Of a DNA stretch of 64,000 nucleotides, positions 50,501 to 61,690 are shown in pieces. Source of the DNA: Acholoe squamosa (Eukaryota > Annelida > Polychaeta > Phyllodocida > Polynoidae); assembly GCA_949317995.1 (NCBI GenBank), contig OX439035.1, positions 78,475,459 to 78,539,458 on the forward strand, written 5' to 3'. Both the position numbers and the translations under genes were made by a program. Position 1 is the stretch's first letter; each line of letters starts with the position of its first letter. The notes under the pieces are model-generated. The model saw nothing but the letters and a program-made list of their open reading frames with translations, was not told where the DNA came from and did no database searches.

Positions 50501-53392
50501 ACATTCTAAACTCATCTAAACACATCAAACCTTAAAGCAGGCACCCTGGGGATTAGAAATATGTGTTTAGATTGATCCTGTCTTCCAAATTGACTGAGTG
50601 GGGCCATTTTTAGTGGGATTGATAGGTATCCTCCCAACGGACATTCCAGCCATAGGGCCCGAAACGACATGTCAAACGCGTAATTCTTTTTTGAAGTTGC
50701 CAAAATGATACAACAATGATCTAAACAGTTTTGGAATCCTCTAGTTGGGGGCTATGCACTGAAATCGTAGGGAATGGATATCTATCGGCATAGGGGTTAT
50801 TTTTTATCCTTTTTCCATTCATAAGGTTATCATTATAAAATTGTCCCCTTTTTGAATAGAATAGTTCATCATATAGATAAAGTGTTACATAGTCAAAGGT
50901 AAAGATTTTTTACTTTTTTTTTCAAGTGTCATTTTGACCAATTGTACAGGTCCATGCCTATAGTAATGCGCAGGCTTTTTCACTGAAAACAGGTGAAATT
51001 ATTTTGACCCCAGAGGGGTTGAAAACATTTTTACCCCCCTGGTAAAGGGGTAAAAAAAATTCTGCCCCCACTCTGTTGTTAAAACAAGAAAAATGTGGCA
51101 AGGACCATGGATAGGAGTTGCGCTCATAGATCATGGCAACATTGCTAGCCACTGCGGGTGACGTCACTGAGGCAGCATGACGTCACCAATGACGTCATAG
51201 GTGACAGGGAGAAAACCGAAAACATTATGAAGTTGCTACGGTCGCTACGCTCCCGGCCGCTGACGCGGCTTGCAACTCCAAAAAATGATCATTACAGACC
51301 GAGGGCTTCCCTACACCCTTTTGATTCAAAGTGCTCACCAGCTCACCCATGGCAGACTGACTACAATGCTATGAGGATTCCCATCCATTACACTAAACAT
51401 CCATGGATAATAGGCGTCTGGACCCACCAAGTGGGTCCGCCATTTTTAATTTCGCTTGTTGACGTATATCCCACTGATATCATAAAGATCTTGTCCAAGG
51501 ATAACACCCACTTCCAGGGATATGCTGGTCCCATCTTTAATATCAGTTCTTATTAGGGACGAGTCATTTATTGCTAGGTGGGGGGGGCTTGATGGATTTA
51601 GGCGGATCGCCAGATTTTGTCTGATCCCCCACCGCTATGACAAAAATAATTGCGACCCCCCCACCCCCACTAAGAACTGATTTTGCAAAATGACCCTCCC
51701 CCCCCAAAAAAAAAAAAATCTGATATGTGTGTGGAATGACACGTCGCGATGGGTATTTGAATTGCCCATATTTAGTTTTCACCCCCCACCATGTGAAGGT
51801 TTATTAGGTTTTGGCCCCCCACCAAGGGGCTCTTTTTCAAAATGCCCCCCCCCATATCAAACAAGCCCCCCCCCCCCACCTGGCAATAAATGACTCGTAC
51901 CTTAGTGCATCTTGCAAGAACCAGCTCCAGACCCGCTTGTAGCCAATACATGTACGGTATTTAGTAAATATATAGAGGATACTATGGTCCTAGAGCTACG
52001 TGAGATGAAATTAAACATTAGGCCTACAAAGAGAGAAAAGTGCATGAGACCTAAATGAGAGCTGCATGTATGTACGCATCACAAGGCCACAATTATCTAG
52101 CCAAAGGCTAGGCTATATCAATGACTTCTAGCTATTTTCCTATGTTGGCTTCTCGCTGAGGTGGGTTAAATTGTCTAAACGTGCCAAGGGAGAATTCCAC
52201 TATCCTACCAATGAGCTCATTGCAAAAGCAAGTTCCCAAGAAGTTACATCTATGACAAGCCAAATGTCATAGGGTAATTCAGAGGACTACTGCAGCTTTT
52301 AACAGTGTCCTCAACTCAGGATGCATCTTATTGTTCGAAACTACCCATACTTTGAAGTAGAGGGCAACTATTTGTGTTTATTTAAAAGCCCCACCTGATA
52401 CATGGGCAATCGGTATTATGTCCATAATGTTCTCCCTCTGTCTTTCAGAAATGGAACAAAGGGAAATTGTCATAGGTGTGTTGTCTGCAAGGGACCACTT
52501 TCAACACAGGCAAACTATCAGAAAGACATGGCAGAGATCTGTCATCAACAATGACTCAGTATCCGACAGGTAACAGTTGCCAACTTCTGCTAGAATAAGG
52601 TTAATATGTATTATCCATGAACTTACCTATTGCTGATCACTCTATCTTAACCCGTTTATACATGTTGGAGGTTGTCAATGAGTTGTTTTTTTCTCTTTCA
52701 GGGTAGAGGTCAAATTTGTCATTGGGCAAAGCGCTTGTCAAATACCCATAGCAGACCGCTATGATCCATATACATGTCAACTGTATAATATTTCAATACC
52801 AGGTAAGTTTTCATTTGCATGCACTTACAAAAATCACCCTCTATGGGGCATGAAGAAAAGAAATCGCGTTCAGTGGGTAAAGTCTTTTTCACAAGACAAT
52901 TGAACTATATTTACAAATAATTCTGAACCCTATTGATAATGCTGTTAATGAAAATGTAATGTAAAATACATTCATCATTTCCAGACGTATTGGAAGACAT
53001 ACTGGCCGTTAAAGAGCATCAGGTGGCAGAACCACAAACAACAAAGTGGAACTATGCTCTACAGATCTTGCCCTTTAAGGTACCTTTTTATACATGTACA
53101 TAGATTCAACAGAAGGCAGATGTAATCATCCAGGAATTCATATCCTCAGAATATCCACAAATAGAAATGTTAATTGATGCTTTATCTACAGGGCCAATCT
53201 TAATTCTGATTCAATAAAACTCATTTTTTCAGTTATTGTGTAAGATATTTCCTATAAAATATGTGCATATATATAATTGATGAGGGTTGCCTTGTTCAGG
53301 TCCATCATCCGGTGGTGCTAGGTAAACTAGGAATTCATGCAGATAGTTTGCAGCATAAACTTGCCATCCGCCTTCTTGACGCCGTCACACAG
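47546..53392 (+). CDS. B3GALNT2: beta-1,3-N-acetylgalactosaminyltransferase 2, first five coding exons
   Basis: B3GALNT2 is an ER glycosyltransferase (GT31) that adds GalNAc to GlcNAc on alpha-dystroglycan O-mannosyl glycans. Exons: 47546-47654, 52449-52569, 52702-52802, 52985-53079 and 53300-53392, which total 519 nt, 173 codons, all in phase. Exon 1 begins ATG and encodes a type II signal anchor (FTVFYVILPLFVAYLAI). It ends in phase 1 and exon 2 supplies two bases, giving EMEQREIVIGVLSARDHFQ, the conserved start of the transferase domain. Exon 3 (VKFVIGQSACQIPIADRYDP) matches recalled human [20 protein letters not shown]. Exon 5 (VHHPVVLGKLGIHA) matches the human PIVITSLGVFYD region. The DDD-containing catalytic half was not found and probably lies beyond the window or long introns. 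The link of exon 1 rests on phase and topology. Confidence 0.85.
48283..48480. mobile_element. left half of a GGGAGTGGTC-family MITE
   Basis: It contains GTGGTCATTATTTATCAAC, poly(G) and GATCAAAGAGGGG, and stops at about 48480. It lies in B3GALNT2 intron 1. Confidence 0.6.
48753..49030 (+). repeat. composite of two dispersed repeats
   Basis: 48753-48902 matches 31770-31922. 48915-49030 matches 8325-8445 inverted, including the CCACACCGT hairpin. Two families meet here, or one longer element is represented piecewise elsewhere. Confidence 0.6.
50112..50790. repeat. tandem duplication, period about 395 bp
   Basis: 50112-50395 and 50505-50790 are similar throughout, sharing GCAGGCACCCTGGGGATTA, AACGCGTAATTCTTTTTTGA and AAATCGTAGGGAATGGATAT. 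Both lie in B3GALNT2 intron 1. No coding frame is shared. Confidence 0.8.
51556..51901. mobile_element. 346-bp MITE, ends GGGACGAGTCATTTATTGC
   Basis: Inverted ends GGGACGAGTCATTTATTGC and GCAATAAATGACTCGTACC are flanked by TTA on both sides (51553-51555 and 51902-51904). Next to the ends are poly(G) and poly(C) tracts. It is a second family with a TWA target, probably related to PIF/Harbinger. Confidence 0.8.
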
Positions 53393-53559
53393 GTAATTGA
53401 AATTGCTTTTACTATTGATTTCATTCGTTTATTTAGCCAAAGAATGTAATATAGCCAGCAAAATCGAAATGGTGGTCTGTTATGCTTCACTTTAGCCACG
53501 TGACACATATTGTCCAGATCACATTTTTTCACAATACATCTGCAATGGCCCAGGGCAAG

Positions 53560-54000
53560 GTGTCCAAAAAAAATGTTCTTTCCACAGACTATTTTCGCAG
53601 AGTGTCCATAAGATACAATTTGTCCACACCCAACAATGACAATGTATCCACAAAATACACTCTGTCCACAACCTATCATCACAAAGTGTTCACAAAACAC
53701 ATTCTGTCTACATACTTTCATCACAAAATGTCCAAAAGATTTTACCACAGAGTATCCACAAAAACCACACTGTCCATATTCAACTTGAACAAAGTGTCCA
53801 CAAATTACAAATTGTCCACAATTTATCATCCTAAATTATCCACAAAACACATTTTGACCACTAGTGTTCATCGCAAAGTATCTACACAACACATTCTGTC
53901 CACAGTGAATGGTCACAAAGTGTCCACAAAATTCATCTTATCCACAGGATATATACACAAATTGTCCACAAATTACATTTTGTCCACAGGCTAAAATGTG
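53560..54000. repeat. 42-bp minisatellite, about ten units
   Basis: The units contain TGTCCACAAA and TCTGTCCACA. Because 42 is a multiple of three and units lack stops, 170 codons (53482-53994) stay open on the plus strand with the 14-residue pattern HKVSTKYxLSTxYH. A long minus-strand frame is open too, which argues against coding. Confidence 0.8.
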
Positions 54001-54109
54001 TCCGCATGGACACTTTGTGATAGTTTGTGTGGAAAAAGGGGGTCTGTGGACATTTTGTAGCACATTGTGTGGACATTTTTTTATGTCAACACCCTGTGGT
54101 GCCTAGTAA

Positions 54110-55043
54110 GAATGTGAACAATTTGTGATGGTTTGCTGTTGACAAGGGGTGTATTTCAGATATTTATAGGTACAGCAAGGACACACAGTGGGTACTTGGT
54201 GATTCTTAACAGTGAGACCACCCTGATTATGTATCTTAATGTTGCCAAGCTGGCATTGCTGGGCTTATTTCATACAGCATGATTTTCTTTAAGGGGTCGT
54301 AAGGGGGAGATTCCACAAAATCAATTTCTCATGAAAAATAAGTGTGTAATAAATAAATAGGTGGACAAAGGCTACTTTTCTATACATTTGCTGTATAAAA
54401 ATGGTTGAATTAGCAAAGAATTAAAGCATTAGTGGAACCAGTTCTTGATGACCCTGAAAAAAATAATACTTTCAGAAAGCACCCACACTATACGCTAGTG
54501 ATCCCAAAATGACTAACATTCACATTTAATTTCTCAGCCTCTAGAGAGGCAAGGGTTTGCATATGTAGATGATCAGGATAAAATTACTTAGCATTCTGGG
54601 TAATTAGTCTTGGAAAAGCTGTGTTTACACTGAAAAGCAGTTATTGAAAAAAAAATCTATGTACCAAATGATATTTTACTTAGAATTTATAAAACTTGAC
54701 AGTTTCACCTTTACCTGAAACACCTGCATTAGCTTCTACAGATTCTATACATCATGTTACTTTTGTTAGCTGAGAGAAGACACTATCATGCCAGAATTAT
54801 CCAAAATACCAAGATTTTCAACAAAATTTGATGGACCAATTTTAAAATATCTATACTGAACTTTATGTCAGAAGTCTCTGTTAAACAATTGTGGAATGTC
54901 TGAAATGTCGAGGAAAGATCTATTGAAAACTTAAGTTGAAGATGAGGGAAAGTTTCATAACTCGATATATATAACAATATATGCTTTATAGCCAGTTTTA
55001 TTGAATTATTTTCATTTATGAAAATAATTCATTCACATGTATA
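54110..55043. other. gene-free stretch
   Basis: AT-rich, with no exon matching the missing part of B3GALNT2 and no paired repeat seen. Confidence 0.35.
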
Positions 55044-55206
55044 CCCTCGCGGTAAAATTTAGACCAATAGCTCATCTGCTGAAATCATCAGACCATGACC
55101 TAGACCGCTGAGGCCTTGATGAAGTCCTTTCAGTAATTCATTTTTTCTGTGCCACAATAGATATAGTACTGAAGACCCATCTCATTAGGCCCACTCACTG
55201 TAAGGC
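55044..55206 (+). repeat. left copy of a 160-bp inverted flank
   Basis: It matches 60428-60779 in inverted orientation, including AAATTTAGACCAATAGCT and CCTTGATGAAGTCCTTTCAG. The copies enclose about 5.2 kb of tandem repeats. Confidence 0.75.
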
Positions 55207-55994
55207 ATGTGTAAGTCTAGTGTTATCACACATATGTCACGGCATCGGCCCTCTCTATCCCCCGGCCATCTCTATCCTGTCCTGTTCTAAGAGACGTTCT
55301 TGTTGATTTCATGAAGCCGTGAAAGCCACCCGCATGCATGCATCCATTAACCCACTAAAGGCCACCTACATATATAATGTATATACATGTACACATAAGT
55401 ATGATGCACCTTATTAACTCGGAAGAGTTTTAGGAGCCACCATGAATTAAGACTTTTTAGGGAGGGCAAAAAATGTCATGAAAATTGAAATTGTTTGGCT
55501 AATAAAGCTGTCTTAGCAGTGAGGATTCATATAATGTTGGGGTTCTCTGTGGAGCTTATGATATATAGATTAAGATGGTATATATATCATTGAATTATCT
55601 CTTTTAGATAAGCTGTTATCAGTGAGAAAGAGCAGGCATACCTGCTACCACTGAAAGGCGACGCTTCTTTGCTACAATGTTAAAGTGTATACATTCCATT
55701 TGGAAACCTTTGTTAACCTTCTTTCCCACCCTTTTGTGGTGTGTTAACCAGCTGCAGTGCTGATGTCATACATGTACTATGACAGAGTCTGAATGATACC
55801 ACAAACCACCCCTCCTCTTCCAAGTTAGGTGCGACTACAGTGCATTCCTCTAGTTAGGAGTTCTAAGTGGCGTGTCATTGGCTCATTTGGAGTCTTGGGA
55901 CCGTAAACATGCGTGCCATTCCCATATTAGGAGCCTAATCATGTAGTTTTGTTATATTTGGAGGCGCTAATGCGTCCAGTAGAAGGTGAGGGAG

Positions 55995-56700
55995 GGAGGG
56001 GTGGTGGTGTGTTGAATTGTTTTGTCCCAGGTCGTTCTGGGGCAGGCTGATAGCTTCTAGGTGCCTCCAAATACCTGTAGTGAATTGTTATTGTCTCAGG
56101 TCGTTCTGGGGTGGGATGATAGCTTCTACACCCGATCTAGGTGCCTCCAAATACCTGTAGTGAATTGTTATTGTCCCAGGTCGTTCTGGGGCGGGCTGAT
56201 AGCTTCTACTCCAGATCTAGGTGCCTCCAAGTACCTGTAGTGAATTGGTTTTGTCCCAGGTCATTCTGTTCATTGATGTACTTATTAGGAGTTCAAACTG
56301 ACATGCCATTGACGCTAGGAAAACAATAAGATTGTATATTAATTTGTAGGGCCAGACAGATACCCTTCTACCTTGCTATAGTGGTGCATTGACGCTAGGA
56401 AAAGAATAAGACTGTATATTAATTTATAGGGCCAGACAGATACCCTTCTACCTTGCTACAGTGGTGCATTGACGCTAGGAACTCAATAAGACTGTATATT
56501 AACCTGTAGGGCCAGACTAATGCCCCTTCACCTTGCTCCAGTGGTGCATTGAAGCTAGGAAGTCAATATCACTTTATATTAATTTGTAGAGCCTGACTAA
56601 TACTCCTGTACCTTGCTGTAATGGTGCATAGACTGTATATTATTTGTAGGGTCGGACTGATACCCCTGTGCCTTCCTATAGTGGTGCATTGGCGCTAGGA
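55995..56700. repeat. two adjacent minisatellites with periods of about 80 bp
   Basis: 55995-56275 holds about three units containing GTCCCAGGTCGTTCTGGGG and GGTGCCTCCAAATACCTG. 56308-56700 holds about five units containing CATTGACGCTAGGAA and AGGGCCAGACAGATACCC. Confidence 0.8.
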
Positions 56701-57239
56701 ACTGAGTTGACGATTACGTTCACCAGTTCTAGCTACCCTTAAGTTATAGGTCACACTATGGGAAACTCCTATTATTAAGGGAGATATGATGGTTTTTGTA
56801 AAACTGCCAGTTCTTGGACCTTTCTGCCAGTGCCTGGACTGATGTGTGCTCCCGCGTCTAAAAAAACCCTTCATGCCTATCCGTTCCTTCCTCAAACCTG
56901 CCCTTTTTCGCCAGTGACGCTTAAAACAGATAGGTTTTGGCTGGAGGTAGGGCGCATGCACACTGTGGTAAGGGCACAGGTGGACCGGCTGGGGCCGAAA
57001 AAAGGCTCCTAGTCAAAAACATTATTTCGCTTATTCTTTTTCGCAACAAATTTTTTAACACCCCAGATTCGTACCGAACACTCCATATCCGTGCATATTG
57101 TTTGCATAATTAACATAATTATGCTGTGTCCTGGTACTTTTCAATATACATAGATATTTTCTATTGCTCTTTTGTAGAATTCATGTGCTAACAAATTGAC
57201 ACTACTAATACATGGTGACTGAGTGTATGCAGTGCCTTA

Positions 57240-58166
57240 TCAAGCAATGGCTGCCTCCATTGAACTATATATCAGCAATTATCAATACATGTCAGTATTT
57301 ACTCACAATATGTCAGCAAAACCTCTACTACCGAATTCTATTGTTTTCCATGTGTGTTGGCCATCTTGGTTTTAGGAAACACAGGGATCCAGGTCATATA
57401 TGGTCAATTTTAATCTTTCAAAGTGATCAGGTGGATGTTAGTAGCCATCTGTTGAAACCAGTTGAGAAACAGCAGAGAAAGAACCATTGATTCATTGGTG
57501 CATCATGCCTTGACTGATATTTGTCAAAATATGTCAGTACCTGTGCACTATTTGTCAGCAATTAGTCAAAATGTGTCAGTAATTATGCACTATTTTTCAG
57601 CAATTAGTCAAAATATGTCAATAATTATGCACTATTTGTCAGCAGTTAGTCAAAATATGTCAGCACTTACTCACTATTTGTCTGCAATTAGTCGATATAT
57701 GTCAGAAATTACTCACTATTTGTCAGCAATTAACCAGAATTTGTCAGTAATAATGCAATAACTGATAATAGAATTATTAACCATAACTATATATCAGCAA
57801 TTATCAATACATGTCAGTATTTACTCACAATCTGTCAGCAATTAGTCAATATATAACAGAGAAATAGCCATTGATTCAATTGTGCATCCTGCCTTGACTG
57901 GTATTTGTCAAAATATGTCAGTATCTATGGACTATTTGTCAGCAATTAGTTAATATATGTTAGTAATTATTCACTATTTGTCAGCAATTAGTCAATACAT
58001 GGTAGTAATTACTTACATTTTATCAGCATTTAGTCAATATGTTAGTAATTGTTCACTGTTTGTCAGCAATTCGTCAATATATGTTAGTAATTACTCACTA
58101 TTTGTCAGCAATTATTCAATATAATTTATATTAGTAATTACTCACTATTTGTCAGCAATTAGTCAA
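57240..58166. repeat. satellite array, unit about 42 bp
   Basis: The unit is roughly TATTTGTCAGCAATTAGTCA plus ATATATGTCAGTAATTACTCAC. It resumes at 59209-59260 and 60180-60420. A 99-codon open frame at 57462-57761 is just the array read as HYLSAISQNMSVIM. Confidence 0.8.
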
Positions 58167-58168
58167 TA

Positions 58169-59206
58169 CAGTCAATTCTCACCTTACGACCACCCCTATA
58201 TTGCGACCACCCCACCATTACGACCACTTATGCAAAGAGTAAACCGTGTTTCCCTTTATTTCAATGTGAAATAATCCCTCTAATACGAGCATCCCAAATG
58301 GTAGTTTGCTCTCTCTACTGTGACCACGGAGTAGGATTACCCCAGGTACCCAGATTTTAGTGGCAAGATGAGGGGTACCCTGTGCCTTACTGTGGGGAAA
58401 CTGGAAGTGAGGGACAGGGGTGTATCTTCCCCTGATAGCCGACTTGTAGTCAGGTGAGGCAGGGGACTTTTCTTCCTCTGATCTTCAACCTGTAGTCAGG
58501 TGCTTGGATGTGGGGGGTGGGCGCTGGGGAGTGTTCCTCTGATGCCCGACCTGGAGTCAGGTGAGGGAGGGGGCTCTCTTCCTTTGATCTCGACCTGTAG
58601 CCAGGTGAGTGAAGGTGGTCATGGAGGTGGGGGGGGTCTCTCTTTGACGCCCGTCCAGTTGTCAGGTGAGGCAGGGGGCTGCTCTAGAGCTCCCTCTGAT
58701 GTCCCAATTGTGGGCAGGTTAGGCAGGGGCCCGGGGCTACTCTTCCTCTGATGGTCAGGCAACGGAAGTAGGGGGGGGTGACTCTCCCCTTTCCTATTCC
58801 TTCCCTAAAACTTGCTTGAGTTCCCCTCTTCCTCTTCTTAATAAAGGCCCACATATACCCTGCCTCTATCACTAAAAAAATAATTTCCAGCAACATGACA
58901 AAAAATATTGAGGTTGGCAGGTGGGATTTTGTTTTTAGTATTCAAGGCCTCATATTTTCAAACTTTGCTAGGTTTTCACTGGTTATTATAGGAAAGTCAT
59001 AGCTGCCTTGCCAAGTCTTCACCTCCCGCCTACACCTGATGACCTGTGCAGCCACAGGTGTCTATAATCAACTATTAAGGTTCTATATAATGGGCTTATC
59101 GTCACTTCCAAAGATTCAAATCTTGACTCCCCCTAATGCGACCACCTCTCCAATACGACCATTTCTACAAAGTCCCTAGGGGGGTCGCAATGGAGAAAGT
59201 TGACTG
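58169..59206. mobile_element. TA-targeting DNA element (mariner/pogo-like) in the satellite
   Basis: Ends CAGTCAATTCTC and GAGAAAGTTGACTG are inverted and bordered by TA (58167-58168 and 59207-59208). The flanks are the same satellite unit, so the array was split by insertion. Inside, 58440-58760 is a minisatellite of about 60 bp built on GACCTGTAGTCAGGTGAGG. No transposase frame is present. Confidence 0.7.
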
Positions 59207-59274
59207 TATATGTCCGTATTTACTCACTATTTGTCAGCAATTAGTCAATGTATGTCAGTACTTAGATATAATAC

Positions 59275-60120
59275 ACTTTGAAATCTGTCAACAAACAGCT
59301 GAGAAATAGGCATTGATTCATTGGTGCATCATGCTTTGCCTGGCATGATGCACTCTATCTCAGCAACCATCAAGAATATAGAACTAAAAATGTAAAAAAT
59401 GGAATCGGCATGGTTGAAGACCTTGAAATCGATATATTACATGTTGAAATCTGTCAATAAACAGCCGAGGAATAGGCATTGATTCATTTGTGCATCATGC
59501 CTTGACTGGCATGATGCACTCTATCTCAGCAACCATCAGGAATATGGGTCTATAAGTTGAGAAAATAGAATCAACGTGCTTGAAAACATTAAAATCGATA
59601 TATTACACTTTGAAATCTGTCAATAATCAGCCAAGAAATAGGCATTGATTCATTAGTGCATCATGCCCCGATTTCCATGATGCACTCTATCTCAGCAACT
59701 ATCAACAATGTGGATCTGAAAGTTAAAATAATGGAATCGACATGGTGGAAAACCTTGAAATTGATATATTACATGTTGAAATCTGTCAATAAACAGCCAA
59801 GAAATAGGCATTGATTCATTAGTGCATCATGCTTTGCCTGTCATGATGCACTCTATCTCAGAAAGGGAATATGGGTCTATTTATAAGTTGAAAGAATTTA
59901 ATCAGTATGCTTAAAACCCCCATTAAAATTGATATATTACACTTTGAAATCTGTCGATAAACAGCTGAGAAATAGTAATTGATTCATTTGTGCACCATGC
60001 CTTGACTGGTATGATGCACTCTATTTCAGCAACTATTGGGAATATGGGTTTGGAAGTTTAAAAAATAGAATTGGCATGGTGGAAAACCTTGAAATTGATA
60101 TACTACATGTTGAAACCCAT
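59275..60120. repeat. tandem array, unit about 165-178 bp with internal palindrome
   Basis: Five to six units each start near TTGAAATCTGTCAATAAACAG. Each contains GTGCATCATGC and its complement GCATGATGCAC around a short loop. Fragments of the unit occur at 57446-57540, 57850-57910 and, inverted, 61083-61140. Confidence 0.85.
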
Positions 60121-60427
60121 TGATAAACCGCAAAGAAAGAACCATTGATTAATTTGTGCATCATGCCTTGACTGGTATTTGTCAAAATATGTCAGTACCT
60201 ATGCACTATTTGTCAGAAATTACTCACTATTTGTCAGCAGTTAGTCAACAATGTTAGTAATTACTCACTTTTTGTCAGTAATTAGTCAAAATATGTTAGT
60301 AAAAATGCACTATTTGTCAGCAATCAATCAATATGTCAGTAATTACTCACTATTTGTCAGCAATTAGTCAATATATGTCAGTTTTTAGTCACTATATATC
60401 AGCAATTAGTCAAGATAAGTAATATTG

Positions 60428-60779
60428 CCTTAAAATGAGTGGGCCTAATGAGATGAGGTCTTCAGTACTTTATTTTATGTGAATAACTTTATTGACTAAA
60501 AACATAAAATAAATATAGAACTAACCTCCCCTGGTGTCCTCGGTGGACGATCCACCCCTCGGGAGTTGTCTCCCCCTCGGGCTAACGCCCACGAGGGAGA
60601 CAACTCCCTCGTGGTGGATCGACCACCTCGTACACCACGGTCGTTTAGTTCTATCTATATACCTATTGTGGCACAGAAAAAATGAATTACTGAAAGGACT
60701 TCATCAAGGCCTAAGTGGTCTACGTCATGGTCTGATGATTTTAGTAGATAAGCTATTGGTCTAAATTTTAGCGCAAGGG
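60428..60779 (-). repeat. right copy of the 160-bp inverted flank, with an insert
   Basis: The copy is split between about 60457 and 60655 by sequence that includes the hairpin at 60515-60654. Confidence 0.75.
60515..60654. mobile_element. GC-rich foldback element of about 140 bp
   Basis: Near-complementary arms of about 65-70 bases run from ATAGAACTAA to TTAGTTCTAT, through GGAGTTGTCTCCC and GGGAGACAACTCC, around CTAACG. It sits inside the right inverted flank, which the left copy lacks. Confidence 0.75.
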
Positions 60780-61260
60780 AACCTACTTAAATATTCTGGT
60801 CATCAACCTTGGCAAAATAAGTCATCACAGCTATGCTGTGCTCTCCTCAAGGTTTTCCTGAAGTCCTCAAAAACATGCCTCCTCGAAGCTAGAGTAGCTG
60901 TGGCACCTTAAGGGCATATCATCCCGGGTGGCTTTACAATGAATATTTTCTTCAAAATTTCTTTTTACATTTTGACAAAGGAAGGTCTTTTACACATTAC
61001 CCATGGGGTATAAGAGAAAGACTGCAATATATTTAATTGCTTGATCATTACTGGTATAGATGAATGTATTACTGGCACCATAGAGTGCATCATGACAGGC
61101 AAAGCATGATGCACTAATGAATCAATGCCTATTACTGGTATAGATGAATGTATTATTGGCACCATAACCATTGTAATGCCATTTTATGAGGCACCTGTGT
61201 CATAACTACCATAAAGAGGATCTGCCAATCTAGATTGAAATAAAGGTAGTCCAAATAAGG

Positions 61261-61411
61261 TACCGTAATCTCCCGCGTATAAGGCGCGTCTTATAGGCCA
61301 AACAAAATGCTGCTGGGTCTTATAAGTGGGAGGTAAATTGCCTTGAGTTTGGGGTGGGCCTTATGGGGGGGGGGGATTTTTTATTATAGAACAGTACTGA
61401 ACTAACAAACA
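61261..61411. mobile_element. truncated MITE, CGTATAAGGCGC family, subtype 2
   Basis: It starts TACCGTAATCTCCCGCG and follows 13560-13805 for about 150 bases, then breaks off. Confidence 0.7.
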
Positions 61412-61439
61412 TGATGTATAGAATAGTCAAGTATTACTT

Positions 61440-61690
61440 AAAGTAATCAAATTATTGCCAACCTAGGGTTGACCATTACACAACGGCTAGGCACAAGAAA
61501 CTGTAGACCTCTTCATTGCTGGCCACTCTCTCCCTACCTCCACCTTAAATGGATAAGTGACCTCACCCCCCTCTCTAACTATGTGCCCAAGGAACATCAC
61601 TCTTCACAATTAGATGGTTTCACCTTTAGCCCTGCTGCAATTAGTTGATATAGGACCTAAGCCCATGGATTTAGCCATGCCAGGCAGATA
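61440..61690 (-). pseudogene. Ty3/gypsy-type reverse transcriptase fossil
   Basis: Minus-strand frames show short RT-like segments such as LKVKPSNC and VMFLGHIVRE, as in the end of a gypsy reverse transcriptase. It is broken and has no visible LTRs. Confidence 0.5.

Noticed and set aside
53482-53994. 170-residue open frame as a gene
   Set aside because: It is a 42-bp minisatellite read in frame, and the opposite strand is open too. No start context or domain.
57462-57761. 99-residue open frame as a gene
   Set aside because: It is the satellite unit translated in frame, with a 14-residue period and no other content.
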